A DNA stretch of 64,000 bases from NCBI RefSeq assembly GCF_900101175.1, contig NZ_FNFQ01000009.1:1-64000 (forward strand), read 5' to 3'. Source of the DNA: Stenotrophomonas pavanii (GTDB lineage Bacteria; Pseudomonadota; Gammaproteobacteria; Xanthomonadales; Xanthomonadaceae). The notes beneath the pieces were generated by a model that searched no databases, had not been told where the DNA came from, and saw nothing but the letters and a program-made list of their open reading frames with translations. The position numbers and the translations under genes are program-made. Position 1 is the stretch's first letter. Each line of letters opens with the position of its first letter. This document shows, in pieces, positions 14,010-22,991 of the stretch.

Positions 14010-14114
14010 TTTTTCGCATGCAAGGATGGGCGGCCTGCCCATGACCTTTGGCCATGGGGCAGGGCACGCTACAGGCCTAGCATCGGAGGATTCCCCGCTG
14101 TTGGAAGCTGCCTG

Positions 14115-15998
14115 ATGAAGACCCGAGCCCTGGCACTGTCGTTGCTGTTTGCGCTGGCGGCCACGCCCGCGCTGGCGCAGGCCTCGCCGCCGGGGGATGC
14201 CGCAGCCGCCGGCCTGCTGCGCATCGATGTCGACGCGCGTGACCTGGCCCGGCGCATCTTCAAGGTGACCGCCACCGTACCGGCCAAGCCCGGCCCGATG
14301 ACCCTGCTGTACCCGCAGTGGATTCCTGGCAACCATTCGCCCACCGGCCCGATCGACAAGCTGGCCGGCCTGCGCGTGACCGCCAACGGCAAGCCGCTGG
14401 CCTGGCAGCGCGACCAGTACAACGTCTATGCCTTCAAGGTGAACGTACCGGAGGGCGTCAGCGAGATCGTCGCCCACTTCGATTTCCTGTCCTCGCAGGG
14501 CGGCAGCCAGGGTCGGGTGGTGATGACCCCGGAAATGCTCAACCTGCAGTGGAACGCCAACTCGCTGTACCCGGCCGGCGTCGATGCGCGCCAGCTGCAG
14601 GCGCAGGCCAGCGTGACCCTGCCCAAGGGCTGGTCGTTCGCCACCGCTCTGGAGACCGCACGCCGCGACGGCGACACCGTGGTGTTCAAGCCAATCTCCT
14701 ACGACCACCTGGTCGATTCGCCGCTGTTTGCCGGCGAGCACTACCAGCGCATTGATCTCGATCCGGGCGCGAAGGTACCAGTGCACCTCAACGTGTTCGC
14801 CGACGACGCCAAGTCGCTGAAGCCGAGCGAGGCGCAGATCACGATGCACCGCGCGCTGGTGCAGCAGGCCGACAAGCTCTATGGCGCGCGCCACTACAAC
14901 CACTATGAGTTCCTGCTGGCATTGACCGACCGCCTCGGTGGCATCGGCCTGGAGCATCACCGTTCCAGCGAGAACAGCGCCGACCCGGGTTACTTCACCG
15001 AGTGGGACAGCAACGCCTGGATGCGCGACCTGCTGCCGCACGAGTACACCCATTCCTGGAACGGCAAGTACCGTCGCGGCGCCGACCTGGCCACTGCCAA
15101 CTTCAACGTGCCCATGGGCGACAGCCTGCTGTGGGTGTACGAAGGGCAGACCCAGTTCTGGGGGCAGGTGCTGGCGGCACGCTCGGGGTTGTGGTCGGCT
15201 GCGCAGGCGCGCGACATGCTGGCCAATGTGGCCGCGACCTATGACCGTGGCCGCCCGGGCCTGGCCTGGCGTCCGCTGCAGGACACCACCAACGACCCGA
15301 CCATCGCCCAGCGCCGCACGCTGCCGTATCGCAACTACCAGATGAGCGAAGACTACTACTCCGGCGGCCAGATGCTGTGGCTGGAAGTGGAAGGCAAGCT
15401 GCGCGAACTGAGTGGCAACCGCCGCAGCCTGGATGACTTCGCGCGCACCTTCTTCGGCGTCGGCAATGGCGACTGGGACGTCAACCCGTACACCTTCGAC
15501 GACGTGGTCGCGACCTTGAACGGCATCGCGCCGTACGACTGGGCGACGTTCCTGCGCGGGCGCCTGGACGGCCACGGCGCGTTGACCGGTGGCCTGGAGC
15601 TGGCGGGCTGGAAGCTGGCCTACCGCGATACGCCGAACGATGCCTACAAGGCGCAGGAGAAGCGCGCCAAGGCCGCATTGCTGGCGTACTCGCTGGGTGC
15701 GACGGTGCTCGACAACGGTACGGTCGGCGACGTGATCTGGGACAGCCCGGCCTTCAACGCCGGCCTGGCGCCTGGCATGAAGGTGATTGCCGTTGGCGGA
15801 CGCGAGTACAGCAGCCAGCGCTTGAAGGATGCGGTAGCTGCGGCGGCGAAGGACAAGGCGCCGATCGTGTTGCTGGTGAAGCAGTTCGACCGCATCGACG
15901 CGATGAACATCGACTACCACGGTGGCCTGCAGTACCCGGTGCTGGAGCGTATCGCCGGCAAGCCTGACCGCCTTGCGGAGCTGTGGAAGGCGCGATGA
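14115..15998 (+). CDS. Secreted M61 family metallopeptidase with PDZ domain
   Basis: This 627-residue protein has a cleavable signal peptide (LALSLLFALAATPALAQA). It belongs to the M61 (glycyl aminopeptidase-like) family. The zinc motif HEYTHSW is at about residues 309-315, with the third ligand Glu in VYEGQTQFWG near residue 342. A PDZ-like domain lies near residues 510-600 (VIWDSPAFNAGLAPGMKVIAVGG). It probably works in the periplasm on small peptides; the substrate is not evident. GGAAG lies about 8 bases before the ATG. The next gene overlaps the stop by 4 bases (ATGA), so the two are co-translated. Confidence 0.9.
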   Translation: MKTRALALSLLFALAATPALAQASPPGDAAAAGLLRIDVDARDLARRIFKVTATVPAKPGPMTLLYPQWIPGNHSPTGPIDKLAGLRVTANGKPLAWQRDQYNVYAFKVNVPEGVSEIVAHFDFLSSQGGSQGRVVMTPEMLNLQWNANSLYPAGVDARQLQAQASVTLPKGWSFATALETARRDGDTVVFKPISYDHLVDSPLFAGEHYQRIDLDPGAKVPVHLNVFADDAKSLKPSEAQITMHRALVQQADKLYGARHYNHYEFLLALTDRLGGIGLEHHRSSENSADPGYFTEWDSNAWMRDLLPHEYTHSWNGKYRRGADLATANFNVPMGDSLLWVYEGQTQFWGQVLAARSGLWSAAQARDMLANVAATYDRGRPGLAWRPLQDTTNDPTIAQRRTLPYRNYQMSEDYYSGGQMLWLEVEGKLRELSGNRRSLDDFARTFFGVGNGDWDVNPYTFDDVVATLNGIAPYDWATFLRGRLDGHGALTGGLELAGWKLAYRDTPNDAYKAQEKRAKAALLAYSLGATVLDNGTVGDVIWDSPAFNAGLAPGMKVIAVGGREYSSQRLKDAVAAAAKDKAPIVLLVKQFDRIDAMNIDYHGGLQYPVLERIAGKPDRLAELWKAR

Positions 15999-16660
15999 AG
16001 CCGCGCGCCCGCGATGGCGTGATCCTGCTGATGGCGATCCTCGCCATCCTCGGCGCGTTCCTGGACGGTGACGGGCGCTGGCTGCACTGGCTGACCAAGC
16101 CCGCGACCACGCTGCTGATCGCGGCCATCGCCTGGCGGGTGTGTGATCCTGCGCAGCCGACCTACCGGCGCGCGGTGCTGGCCGGCATGCTGCTGTCGTG
16201 CGTGGGTGACATCGCGTTGATGTTGCCGGTGGATGCGTTCGTGCCGGGGCTGGTGGCATTCCTGCTGGCGCACCTCTGCTACATCGTGGCCTTCCGCGAC
16301 GGCCTGCGCGCGGGCCGCGGACTGTTCGTCGCCGCCGTGTTGCTGGGCGCCTTTGCCATGCTCAACGTGATGGGCCTCTGGCCGCACCTGCCCGCACCGA
16401 TGCGCATTCCGGTGCTGGCGTATGTGGTGGTGCTGGCCTCGATGGCGGTGCTGGCCCTGGCACGGCAGTGGCGCCGGCCACCGCCCGCTGCCGTGGAAGC
16501 CAGCAGCGCGCGCTGGGCGGCCGCCGGTGCGCTGCTGTTCGTCGCCAGCGATTCACTACTGGCCTGGGACCGCTTCGCCGGCGGCCTGCCACTGGCCAGC
16601 CTGCTGGTGCTCTCCACGTACTACGGCGCGCAGTACGCCATCGCCCGCTCGGTGAAATAG
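15995..16660 (+). CDS. YhhN/TMEM86 family membrane protein (lysoplasmalogenase-like)
   Basis: This 221-residue polytopic inner-membrane protein has about seven to eight hydrophobic segments and the family-like features GDIALMLP and a late SDSLLAWDRF. YhhN relatives include lysoplasmalogenases, which hydrolyse vinyl-ether lysolipids; activity here is inference. The start ATG 15995 overlaps the M61 peptidase stop (ATGA). A very long perfect palindrome directly follows the stop. Confidence 0.8.
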   Translation: MKPRARDGVILLMAILAILGAFLDGDGRWLHWLTKPATTLLIAAIAWRVCDPAQPTYRRAVLAGMLLSCVGDIALMLPVDAFVPGLVAFLLAHLCYIVAFRDGLRAGRGLFVAAVLLGAFAMLNVMGLWPHLPAPMRIPVLAYVVVLASMAVLALARQWRRPPPAAVEASSARWAAAGALLFVASDSLLAWDRFAGGLPLASLLVLSTYYGAQYAIARSVK

Positions 16661-16661
16661 C

Positions 16662-16736
16662 AAAAAGGGGACGGAGGGGATTAAGTCGTTTACAGCACCG
16701 TGGCGTAAACGACTTAATCCCCTCCGTCCCCTTTTT
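16662..16736. repeat. Perfect 32-bp inverted repeat, bidirectional terminator-like
   Basis: The left arm (16662-16693, starting AAAAAGGGGACGGAGGGG) and right arm (16705-16736, ending CCCCTCCGTCCCCTTTTT) are exact reverse complements over 32 bases around an 11-base loop. Each arm begins or ends in an A/T run, so the structure reads as an intrinsic terminator on both strands. It sits between convergent genes ending at 16660 and 16749. Confidence 0.85.
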
Positions 16737-16748
16737 TTGGGGCGTTGG

Positions 16749-17456
16749 CTATCGGTGGCTTACGTTGCCGGGCCGGCCCTGCGCATCGAACGACAGTCGT
16801 GCGGACTGGCGATCACCGGCGACCTCGTCCGGCAGCCAGGCCAGGGTGCCGCCCTTGCGCACGATCACATAGACGTGGCCGACGTCACCCGGTGTGCCCA
16901 TCAATGCGTTGCGCTGTGCCTGCAGCGCCTGCGCCACGCGGGGTACGGCCTCGAAATCGATGTTGGCCAGCGCCGTGCTGCTGCGGCGCAGGGTGATGGT
17001 GGGCGCGAAGCGTTGCGGATCGACCGGGTCGCCCTTGCGCCATTGACCACGCTCGAAGTGGTAGCTGTCGACGCGGGTCGGCTGCTGCGGATCGACCAAG
17101 TCCAGGTTGATGCGGCCGTCGTCGTAGAAGTGGATGCTGTGGAACACCGTCAGCCGGTGCCCAGCCAGCGCAGGCATCTGTTCCAGTGCCTGGCGGGCGG
17201 CCAGCAGGTAGTCCGCATCGAACAACCGGTTGTTGCGTTCGGGCACCAGCGGCGGCCGCGGCTCGGTCATCGGCGCGAGCGACGCGGGCCTCTCACGCGC
17301 GGGCGGCATGGCGATCGGCGCGCTTGCGCTGTCGGCCTGCACCGAATGGCCCAGTGTTTCGCCGATCGTCTGCAGCGCACCACCGGCAACGGCGGCGCCG
17401 GCCAGCACCAGCAGAACGGCGGAAAACACCACGGACGTGGAAGGCGGCTGCTTCAT
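16749..17456 (-). CDS. Unrecognised membrane-anchored or exported protein
   Basis: This 235-residue protein has one N-terminal hydrophobic segment (VVFSAVLLVLAGAAVAGGAL), then a Pro-rich linker, then a domain of about 150 residues. The domain begins RLFDADYLLAARQALEQM and includes VFHSIHFYDDGRINLDLVDP. I do not recognise the family. The ATG overlaps the stop of the upstream membrane-protein gene by 4 bases, so the two form a translationally coupled pair. Its stop lies just beyond the perfect palindrome. Confidence 0.75.
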   Translation of the reverse strand: MKQPPSTSVVFSAVLLVLAGAAVAGGALQTIGETLGHSVQADSASAPIAMPPARERPASLAPMTEPRPPLVPERNNRLFDADYLLAARQALEQMPALAGHRLTVFHSIHFYDDGRINLDLVDPQQPTRVDSYHFERGQWRKGDPVDPQRFAPTITLRRSSTALANIDFEAVPRVAQALQAQRNALMGTPGDVGHVYVIVRKGGTLAWLPDEVAGDRQSARLSFDAQGRPGNVSHR

Positions 17457-18409
17457 ACACCCTCCAGGCGCACGTTGCTGCGGTCATCCGGGTCGTACAG
17501 CAGCGTGACCCGCTCGCGCGGGAGGCTGGCCAGCTCGATCAGCGGGATGAAGCGGCGCACGCGGGCCTGTTGCACGCTGCCTTCGCGGTCGATGTATTCC
17601 AGCTGGAACTCCACCTGCGGTTGTTCGTTGAGATAGGTGCCGGTCTGGCGCACCTTCAACACCCGGGCCTCCACGCCGATGCCGCGATACTTCAGCGCGT
17701 CACCGCGGGCATCGGCCTGCAGCAGCCGGCCGAGCAGGCGCAGGCCCAGCGCGTAGCCGCACAACACCAGTGGGCACACCAGCAGGGGATGGCCGAAAGA
17801 CAGGAAGGTCCAGCCCAGGCCCTCGCTCTGCAGCCGATAGGCGACCACGTAGGCACTGGCCACCGCCACGATGCCGATCACCGCACCGACACCACGGCGC
17901 CAGAGGCTGCCGACATCCAGCTCCGGTTGCGCCCCCTCCAGCACCACATTGGGAAACGCGCCCGGCGCGCGGCTCAGGCGGGCCTCGATGCGCTTGCCGG
18001 CCACGAAACGCTGCAACTGCGGCTTGCTGTCCACCACCAGGAGTTGTTCGCTGATCGGGGTGCCGGACAGGTTCTCGAAGGCCAGCTGCAGTTTCCATTG
18101 CGCCAGGCCACGCACCTGCACGCCGGTCTGCTCGGCCTGTTCGATCAATGCGTCGCGCGCTTCACCGTCGGCCAGGATCGAGCGCACGCGGTGCAGGGCA
18201 CGCGGCGGGCCCAGCAGCAGGTAGTGCAGGAAGGCGAGCAGCAGGGCCAGCCACAGGATCACCGACAGCGCGAGCAGCAGCAGGGCCAGCCAGGGCGCGC
18301 TGCGGTCGGCCAGTTGCACCGGCCACGACGTGCCGACGTAGAGGATGCAGGGGAAGGGCAACGCGAAGAACAGCAGGAACGCGCCCCAGAACCAGAGATA
18401 GGCCTTCAT
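17453..18409 (-). CDS. Multi-pass membrane protein of unknown function
   Basis: This 318-residue protein has two N-terminal membrane segments (LWFWGAFLLFFALPFPCIL and LALLLLALSVILWLALLLAF). A soluble stretch of about 90 residues follows, then two more membrane segments and a C-terminal domain. That domain (VEARVLKVRQTGTYLNEQPQ, RVTLLYDPDDRSNVRL) resembles DUF3592-type extracytoplasmic domains. That similarity is a pattern judgement only. It is the first gene of a two-gene operon with the neighbour at 16749. Confidence 0.75.
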   Translation of the reverse strand: MKAYLWFWGAFLLFFALPFPCILYVGTSWPVQLADRSAPWLALLLLALSVILWLALLLAFLHYLLLGPPRALHRVRSILADGEARDALIEQAEQTGVQVRGLAQWKLQLAFENLSGTPISEQLLVVDSKPQLQRFVAGKRIEARLSRAPGAFPNVVLEGAQPELDVGSLWRRGVGAVIGIVAVASAYVVAYRLQSEGLGWTFLSFGHPLLVCPLVLCGYALGLRLLGRLLQADARGDALKYRGIGVEARVLKVRQTGTYLNEQPQVEFQLEYIDREGSVQQARVRRFIPLIELASLPRERVTLLYDPDDRSNVRLEGV

Positions 18410-18452
18410 GGGGTGGTGGGACCGATGGAACAGGTCGCGTAGGGTACTACGC

Positions 18453-21248
18453 TCAGCGGATCTGCAGCGTCAGCAGGAAATAGCGGCCGAGTGGATCATC
18501 CAGCCCCGGCATCTGGCCACCATTGCCGACCAGATAGTTCACCGGTTGCGTGTCGAGCACGTTGTGCACGTCCAGCGCGGCGACCACGCGCGGCCCCAGC
18601 CGTCGTGCGAGATGCAGGTTCCAGCGCAGCTGCCGGGGGTTCATGCAGTGGTTCTGCTCGCGCTGTTCCTCCGGGCATTCCGCACCGGGCAGCCAGGCGC
18701 GCGTGCGCCCGACCTGGTTGCCGCGCAGGGCAATGTCCCAGCTGCTGTTCTGCCACTGCACATTGAGCACCGCGGCCATCATCGGCGTGACATGGCCGCG
18801 CAGGTCCACGGTAGCGTCCTGGCCACGCTCTCGGCGCAGCGCCTGCTGCTTCAGTGCATCGAGCGAGAACAGCCACTGGCCGGTGCTGCCGGTGTCGATG
18901 TGGTATTCCCCACGCAGTACAAAGTTGCGCGACGTGGTACGGCCGATGTTGTCGAAGGACAGGCGCAGGTTGTACAGGCGTCCTTCCTCGTCCAGCTCCC
19001 AGGTGCTGCGGTTCCACACCGCATCGGCCGGTTGCAGGGCCAGGATTTCATTGCGCAGCTCGACGATGTTGTGGGTCAGCGACAGCGAGAACGTGTCGGT
19101 CGGCGTCCAGGTCGCGCCGAGCGAATGGCTGTGCGACCGCTCGGCCTTCAACGCATCGTTCTCCACCACGTCCACGGTGACGCTGCAGCGCCCGTTGCCG
19201 CTGCTCTGCGCGCAGTCGGGCAGTGCGCTGGAGGCCGGCAGCTCGATTGCACCGAAGTAGCCCGGGGGCCGCCGTTGTTCGAACAGGCTGGGGGCCCGGT
19301 AGCCGCGCCCGCTGGCAAGCAGGAAGGACCAACGGGGCGTGGGGCTCCAGCGCACGCCCACGCGGGGGGAGAAGGCCTGGTAGTCGCCGTCGCGGTCCCA
19401 GCGTGCGGCCAGGTCCATGCGCAGCGTGTGCGCCAGGGGCAGGCCGAGCTCGGCATAGGCACCGCCGCTGCGGCGCGACAGGTGGCGCTGTTCCTGCGGC
19501 AGGCCCAGCGCCAGGTCGCCCTGGCTCAGCAGGGCGTCGGGATGCGAGGTCCAGCGCTCCTGGCGCAGGTCGATGCCGGTGGCCAGTTGTGCAGCACCGC
19601 CGGCCAACGGCACCAACTCGCGCTGCATGCCCCACCAGCCCTGCCACTGCTCGGTACGCCCGCGATTGCGGATCGAGGGGAACAACTGCGCGGCGGTCTC
19701 CGCCGGCAGCGAGGTGAAGCCGGGCAGGAAATCCAGCGTCTCCGCCGCGCGCAGCAGCGGTTCGGCACGCACCGTACCCGACGTGGTAAGGGTGACATCG
19801 CTGCGCTGTGCGCTGATCCCGGCCTCCCAGCTGCGCCGGCCCTGGTCGCGGCCGATGCCGACGGTGACATCGGCGTCGGTGGCGCGTACATGCGGGCGCA
19901 CGTTGCCGGCTTCGCGCAGCACGCTGTTGAAGGTGAAGCCATACAGGCCGATGGCAACGGCGGTCGGGCCCAGGTCGAAGCGTTGCCGGTTGTGGCTGGC
20001 CCGCGCCTCGGCGTAGGCATAGCGACCTTCACCACGCTCATGGCGATAGCGCAGGTAGGCCGCGGCGGTATCCGAAGCCGGTTGCAGCGAGCGCGGGCGC
20101 GCGCTGTCGAACCAGCAGGCACCGTCGCGTCGCTTCAATGGTCCTTCGCAGCGCTTTGCCGGCCAGTAGCGTCCATCGCGGAACGCGCCGATCAGGTACT
20201 GCGAGGTTTCCGCATGCCACTCGCGACGATCACCGGCCACGTGCTCGATGCGGTGCAGGTCAATGCCGGCGAACCAGCGGTCCCCCCCTTCGCGCACGCC
20301 ACCGGTCGCCGCCTGCACGCGATACTGGCCGGCGTCGCCGCGTCCGCTCAGGCCGGTCTGCAGCATGGCCTCAGGGCCGTCGGCCTGGTCGCGCAGGATG
20401 ATGTTGACCACGCCGGACATCGCGTCGGCGCCATAGATGGCCGAGGCGCCGCCGCGCACCAGTTCGATGCGTTCGACGAAGCTGAGCGGGATGCCGCCCA
20501 GGTCGGTGAGGCCGCCCTGTTCCAGCGACACCATGGGATAGCGTGGCAGGCGACGGCCATTGACCAGGAACAGGGTCGCACGCGGGCCCATGCCGTCCAG
20601 GCTGGTGGTGGTGGCCGCACCGACCGGCAGGTACTGCGAATCGCCACCCCGCGAGGTGCTCATCGCCGGGTGCCCGTTCATGCCCGGCAAGTGGCGCAGC
20701 AGGTCGAACAGGCTGCCGTAACCGCTGCGCAGGATGTCATCGCGGTCGATGATGGTCACCGGCAGCGTGGTCTGCACGGAGGTGCGTGGCAGCCGGCTGC
20801 CGGTGACATGGATCGGCGCCAGTTCCACCTGTGGTGGCGCCTCGGCCGCCCTGCGCGGTGCAGGGACGGCGGGCGCGGCGCGCACTGCGGCCGGCGGTGG
20901 CGATGGCGGCACGGAGTGGATGCGGCGTATGACGAACCCGCCTGAGGGTGTGCGCAGGATATTCACCGGCATGCCCGCGACCAGCTGCTTCAGGGCTGCG
21001 GCCGCATCGCTGTGGCCGCGGGTGCCGGAGGTGCGCAGGCCGTCCAGCTCGCGGGCGTCGAACAGCAGCGCGATGCTGCTCTGCCGTGCCCATTGCTGCA
21101 ACGCCGGCGCCAGGGGCCCGGCACCCACGTGCAGCTCCAGCGTGCCGGCCTGTTCGGCCGCACCGGCAGGCGGCAGGGCGGCCAGGCTCAGCGAGATGCA
21201 GAACAGGCTGCGGAGCAGCCCCGCCTGCAGCGCGCCCGGTACTGCCAT
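18453..21248 (-). CDS. TonB-dependent receptor with N-terminal STN signalling domain
   Basis: From ATG 21248 (MAVPGALQAGLLRSL) this is 931 residues. A signal peptide is followed by a secretin/TonB short N-terminal (STN) domain (LELHVGAGPLAPALQQWARQ...GGFVIRR). The plug domain comes next (ILRSGYGSLFDLLRHLPG, RVELVRGG-like RIELVRGGASAIYGADAMSG). A long beta-barrel ends in LTLQIR. An STN domain marks a FecA-type transducer that signals substrate binding to an inner-membrane anti-sigma factor, and the fecR and sigma genes directly upstream fit. The ligand (siderophore, glycan or peptide) cannot be told. GAGGAG upstream supports this start; GTG at 21251 is an alternative. The much longer upstream frame is only fecR out of frame. 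Confidence 0.92.
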   Translation of the reverse strand: MAVPGALQAGLLRSLFCISLSLAALPPAGAAEQAGTLELHVGAGPLAPALQQWARQSSIALLFDARELDGLRTSGTRGHSDAAAALKQLVAGMPVNILRTPSGGFVIRRIHSVPPSPPPAAVRAAPAVPAPRRAAEAPPQVELAPIHVTGSRLPRTSVQTTLPVTIIDRDDILRSGYGSLFDLLRHLPGMNGHPAMSTSRGGDSQYLPVGAATTTSLDGMGPRATLFLVNGRRLPRYPMVSLEQGGLTDLGGIPLSFVERIELVRGGASAIYGADAMSGVVNIILRDQADGPEAMLQTGLSGRGDAGQYRVQAATGGVREGGDRWFAGIDLHRIEHVAGDRREWHAETSQYLIGAFRDGRYWPAKRCEGPLKRRDGACWFDSARPRSLQPASDTAAAYLRYRHERGEGRYAYAEARASHNRQRFDLGPTAVAIGLYGFTFNSVLREAGNVRPHVRATDADVTVGIGRDQGRRSWEAGISAQRSDVTLTTSGTVRAEPLLRAAETLDFLPGFTSLPAETAAQLFPSIRNRGRTEQWQGWWGMQRELVPLAGGAAQLATGIDLRQERWTSHPDALLSQGDLALGLPQEQRHLSRRSGGAYAELGLPLAHTLRMDLAARWDRDGDYQAFSPRVGVRWSPTPRWSFLLASGRGYRAPSLFEQRRPPGYFGAIELPASSALPDCAQSSGNGRCSVTVDVVENDALKAERSHSHSLGATWTPTDTFSLSLTHNIVELRNEILALQPADAVWNRSTWELDEEGRLYNLRLSFDNIGRTTSRNFVLRGEYHIDTGSTGQWLFSLDALKQQALRRERGQDATVDLRGHVTPMMAAVLNVQWQNSSWDIALRGNQVGRTRAWLPGAECPEEQREQNHCMNPRQLRWNLHLARRLGPRVVAALDVHNVLDTQPVNYLVGNGGQMPGLDDPLGRYFLLTLQIR

Positions 21249-21262
21249 CACTGCAAGTCTCC

Positions 21263-22231
21263 TCAGTACGTGCGGCGCAGTTCCAGCGCGCCATCCGGTC
21301 GCATCTGGCCAGCCACCGACCAGCCCAGTTGCAGTGCCGACAGCAGTTCCTGCGCGTCGCCGGCACGGAAGGTGCCACTCACCGCCAGGTTGGCGATCTC
21401 GGGATCGGCGATCACCAGCGGCGCGTGGCCATAGCGGTTCATGCGCTCGACCACGATCGACAGGGGCGTGGCATCGAACACCAGCTGTCCCTGCAGCCAG
21501 GCTTCGGCAGCCGCATTGGACGACAGTGCCGGGCCGGGCTGGATGCGGCCCGATGGCAGCACCTGCAGCTGCTGGCCGGGTGACAGGGTGTGCTGGGCGC
21601 TTCCCGTGCTGACTTCCACCGCGCCTTCCAGCAGCGCGACTTCGACCAGGCCGCTGCGCAGGCGTTCCACCTGGAAGGTGGTGCCGATGTCGCGGATGGT
21701 GCTGTCGCCGACGCGCAGCTGCAGCGCCTTGCGCGACGGCGCGACCTGCAGCTGCATCCGGCCCTGTTCCAGCACCAGCTTGCGATGGCGCCAACCGAAT
21801 CGCGCGTGCAGGGTAGTGCCGGCATCGAGGGTGACGGTGCTGCCATCGGCCAGCGTCTGCTGCCGGGGCTGGTGCGAATCATTGGCGTAGCGCAGCGGCG
21901 TGGGGTTGCCGTCGACGGCGACCATCCAGCCGATCCCGATCGTCAGGCAGATGCCTGCGGCAGCGGCCAGCGCTGGCAGCCAGCGACGTCGCGCCGGCCG
22001 CGCCGCTCGTGCCGCGGCGGTGCGCAGCCACGGATCGGCGGCCAGTCCTTCGCCCTGCTGGAACAGGGTCTCGGCCTGGATCCAGGCGCTGACATGGGCC
22101 GGGTCTTCGGCCAGCCAGTCCTCAAACGACTCGCGCTCGCCCGGCGTACAGTCCGGCGCTTCCAGCCGCGCCACCCAGGCGCTGGCGCGTTCAAACAACA
22201 GGGTGTTTTCCCTTGGCCTGGCGTGGCTCAT
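21263..22231 (-). CDS. FecR-family anti-sigma regulator
   Basis: This 322-residue protein has an N-terminal cytoplasmic domain with a DUF4880-like segment (ESFEDWLAEDPAHVSAW), one membrane helix (WLPALAAAAGICLTIGIGW near residue 90-108) and a periplasmic FecR domain (TLADGSTVTLDAGTTLHARF). A C-terminal secretin-like segment follows (FDATPLSIVVERMNRYG). It should hold the ECF sigma factor until the TonB receptor signals. Its ATG overlaps the sigma stop by 4 bases. The receptor gene starts 14 bases downstream, giving a compact sigma-fecR-receptor operon. Confidence 0.92.
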   Translation of the reverse strand: MSHARPRENTLLFERASAWVARLEAPDCTPGERESFEDWLAEDPAHVSAWIQAETLFQQGEGLAADPWLRTAAARAARPARRRWLPALAAAAGICLTIGIGWMVAVDGNPTPLRYANDSHQPRQQTLADGSTVTLDAGTTLHARFGWRHRKLVLEQGRMQLQVAPSRKALQLRVGDSTIRDIGTTFQVERLRSGLVEVALLEGAVEVSTGSAQHTLSPGQQLQVLPSGRIQPGPALSSNAAAEAWLQGQLVFDATPLSIVVERMNRYGHAPLVIADPEIANLAVSGTFRAGDAQELLSALQLGWSVAGQMRPDGALELRRTY

Positions 22232-22902
22232 CCGTTGTCCCTGTCGTTGTGCAGCGGATCCGATCCGAGTTCCTGGCGCAGCCCCTGCAGGGCACGGGCG
22301 ATATGCTTTTCCACGGTCTTGGCAGTAATTCCACAGTGCCGCGCGATCTGCGTGTAGCTCATGCCGGTGATCCGGTTGAGCAGGTACACCTCGCGTGCGC
22401 GCTCGGGCAGCTTGAACAGGGCCTGCCGCAGCAGGGACAACATCTGCCCGGACTCGGCCTGGCGCAATGGATCGGGCGACGTGCTGGAAGGCTCGTTGCC
22501 GCCATCGTGCTCGGCGAGGGACAGATGCGGCCGCGACTGCGACGAACGGCCGCGATCTGCCAGGCGGTTGCGGGCGATACGATACAGCAGCAACCGCAGC
22601 TCGTCGGCGCTGTGCGCGCGATAGCGGATCAGCCGCTCCATGCAGTCCTGCGCGATGTCCTCGGCATCCTCCGGCCCGACACCGCGCGTGCGCAGGAATG
22701 CGCACAACGGCGCGCGCTCTTCCCGTACGAACGCAATGAACGCGTCCGCAGGCACGGACAGGTCCGGCGCGCGATGGATCAGAGGAGAGGGGGCGGACAG
22801 GGCTGGCCTCGGACGTCGGTGGCGGGTGCGTCTTCGAGTTTTACGCGACGATGACCGGATGGGGAAGAGTGTGCGTGGCCCCTGATTCCATTGTGAATGC
22901 AT
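22228..22902 (-). CDS. ECF sigma factor (FecI-like)
   Basis: This RNA polymerase sigma factor has region 2 (AFIAFVREERAPLCAFL, PEDAEDIAQDCMERLIRY, LLLYRIARNRLADRGR) and region 4 (LPERAREVYLLNRI, GMSYTQIARHCGITAKTVEKHI). From ATG 22902 it is 224 residues, with a basic, poorly conserved N-terminal extension of about 50 residues. A GTG at the residue before PADAFIAF would give a more usual length, but it has no clear ribosome-binding site, so the true start is uncertain. It heads the operon with fecR and the TonB receptor and is divergent from the autotransporter gene at 22992. Confidence 0.88.
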   Translation of the reverse strand: MHSQWNQGPRTLFPIRSSSRKTRRRTRHRRPRPALSAPSPLIHRAPDLSVPADAFIAFVREERAPLCAFLRTRGVGPEDAEDIAQDCMERLIRYRAHSADELRLLLYRIARNRLADRGRSSQSRPHLSLAEHDGGNEPSSTSPDPLRQAESGQMLSLLRQALFKLPERAREVYLLNRITGMSYTQIARHCGITAKTVEKHIARALQGLRQELGSDPLHNDRDNG

Positions 22903-22991
22903 TCATGTTTCGACGTCCGCGCCGCTGGGGGAGATCGCACGGTCCGGACGTTGAACTCCTGACCCGTGTGTTGCGGGTGGAGAGAGACCAC

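Noticed and set aside
21249-21794. An N-terminal extension of the TonB receptor by 182 residues
   Set aside because: It lies within fecR in another frame. The signal peptide begins at ATG 21248 with a ribosome-binding site just upstream.
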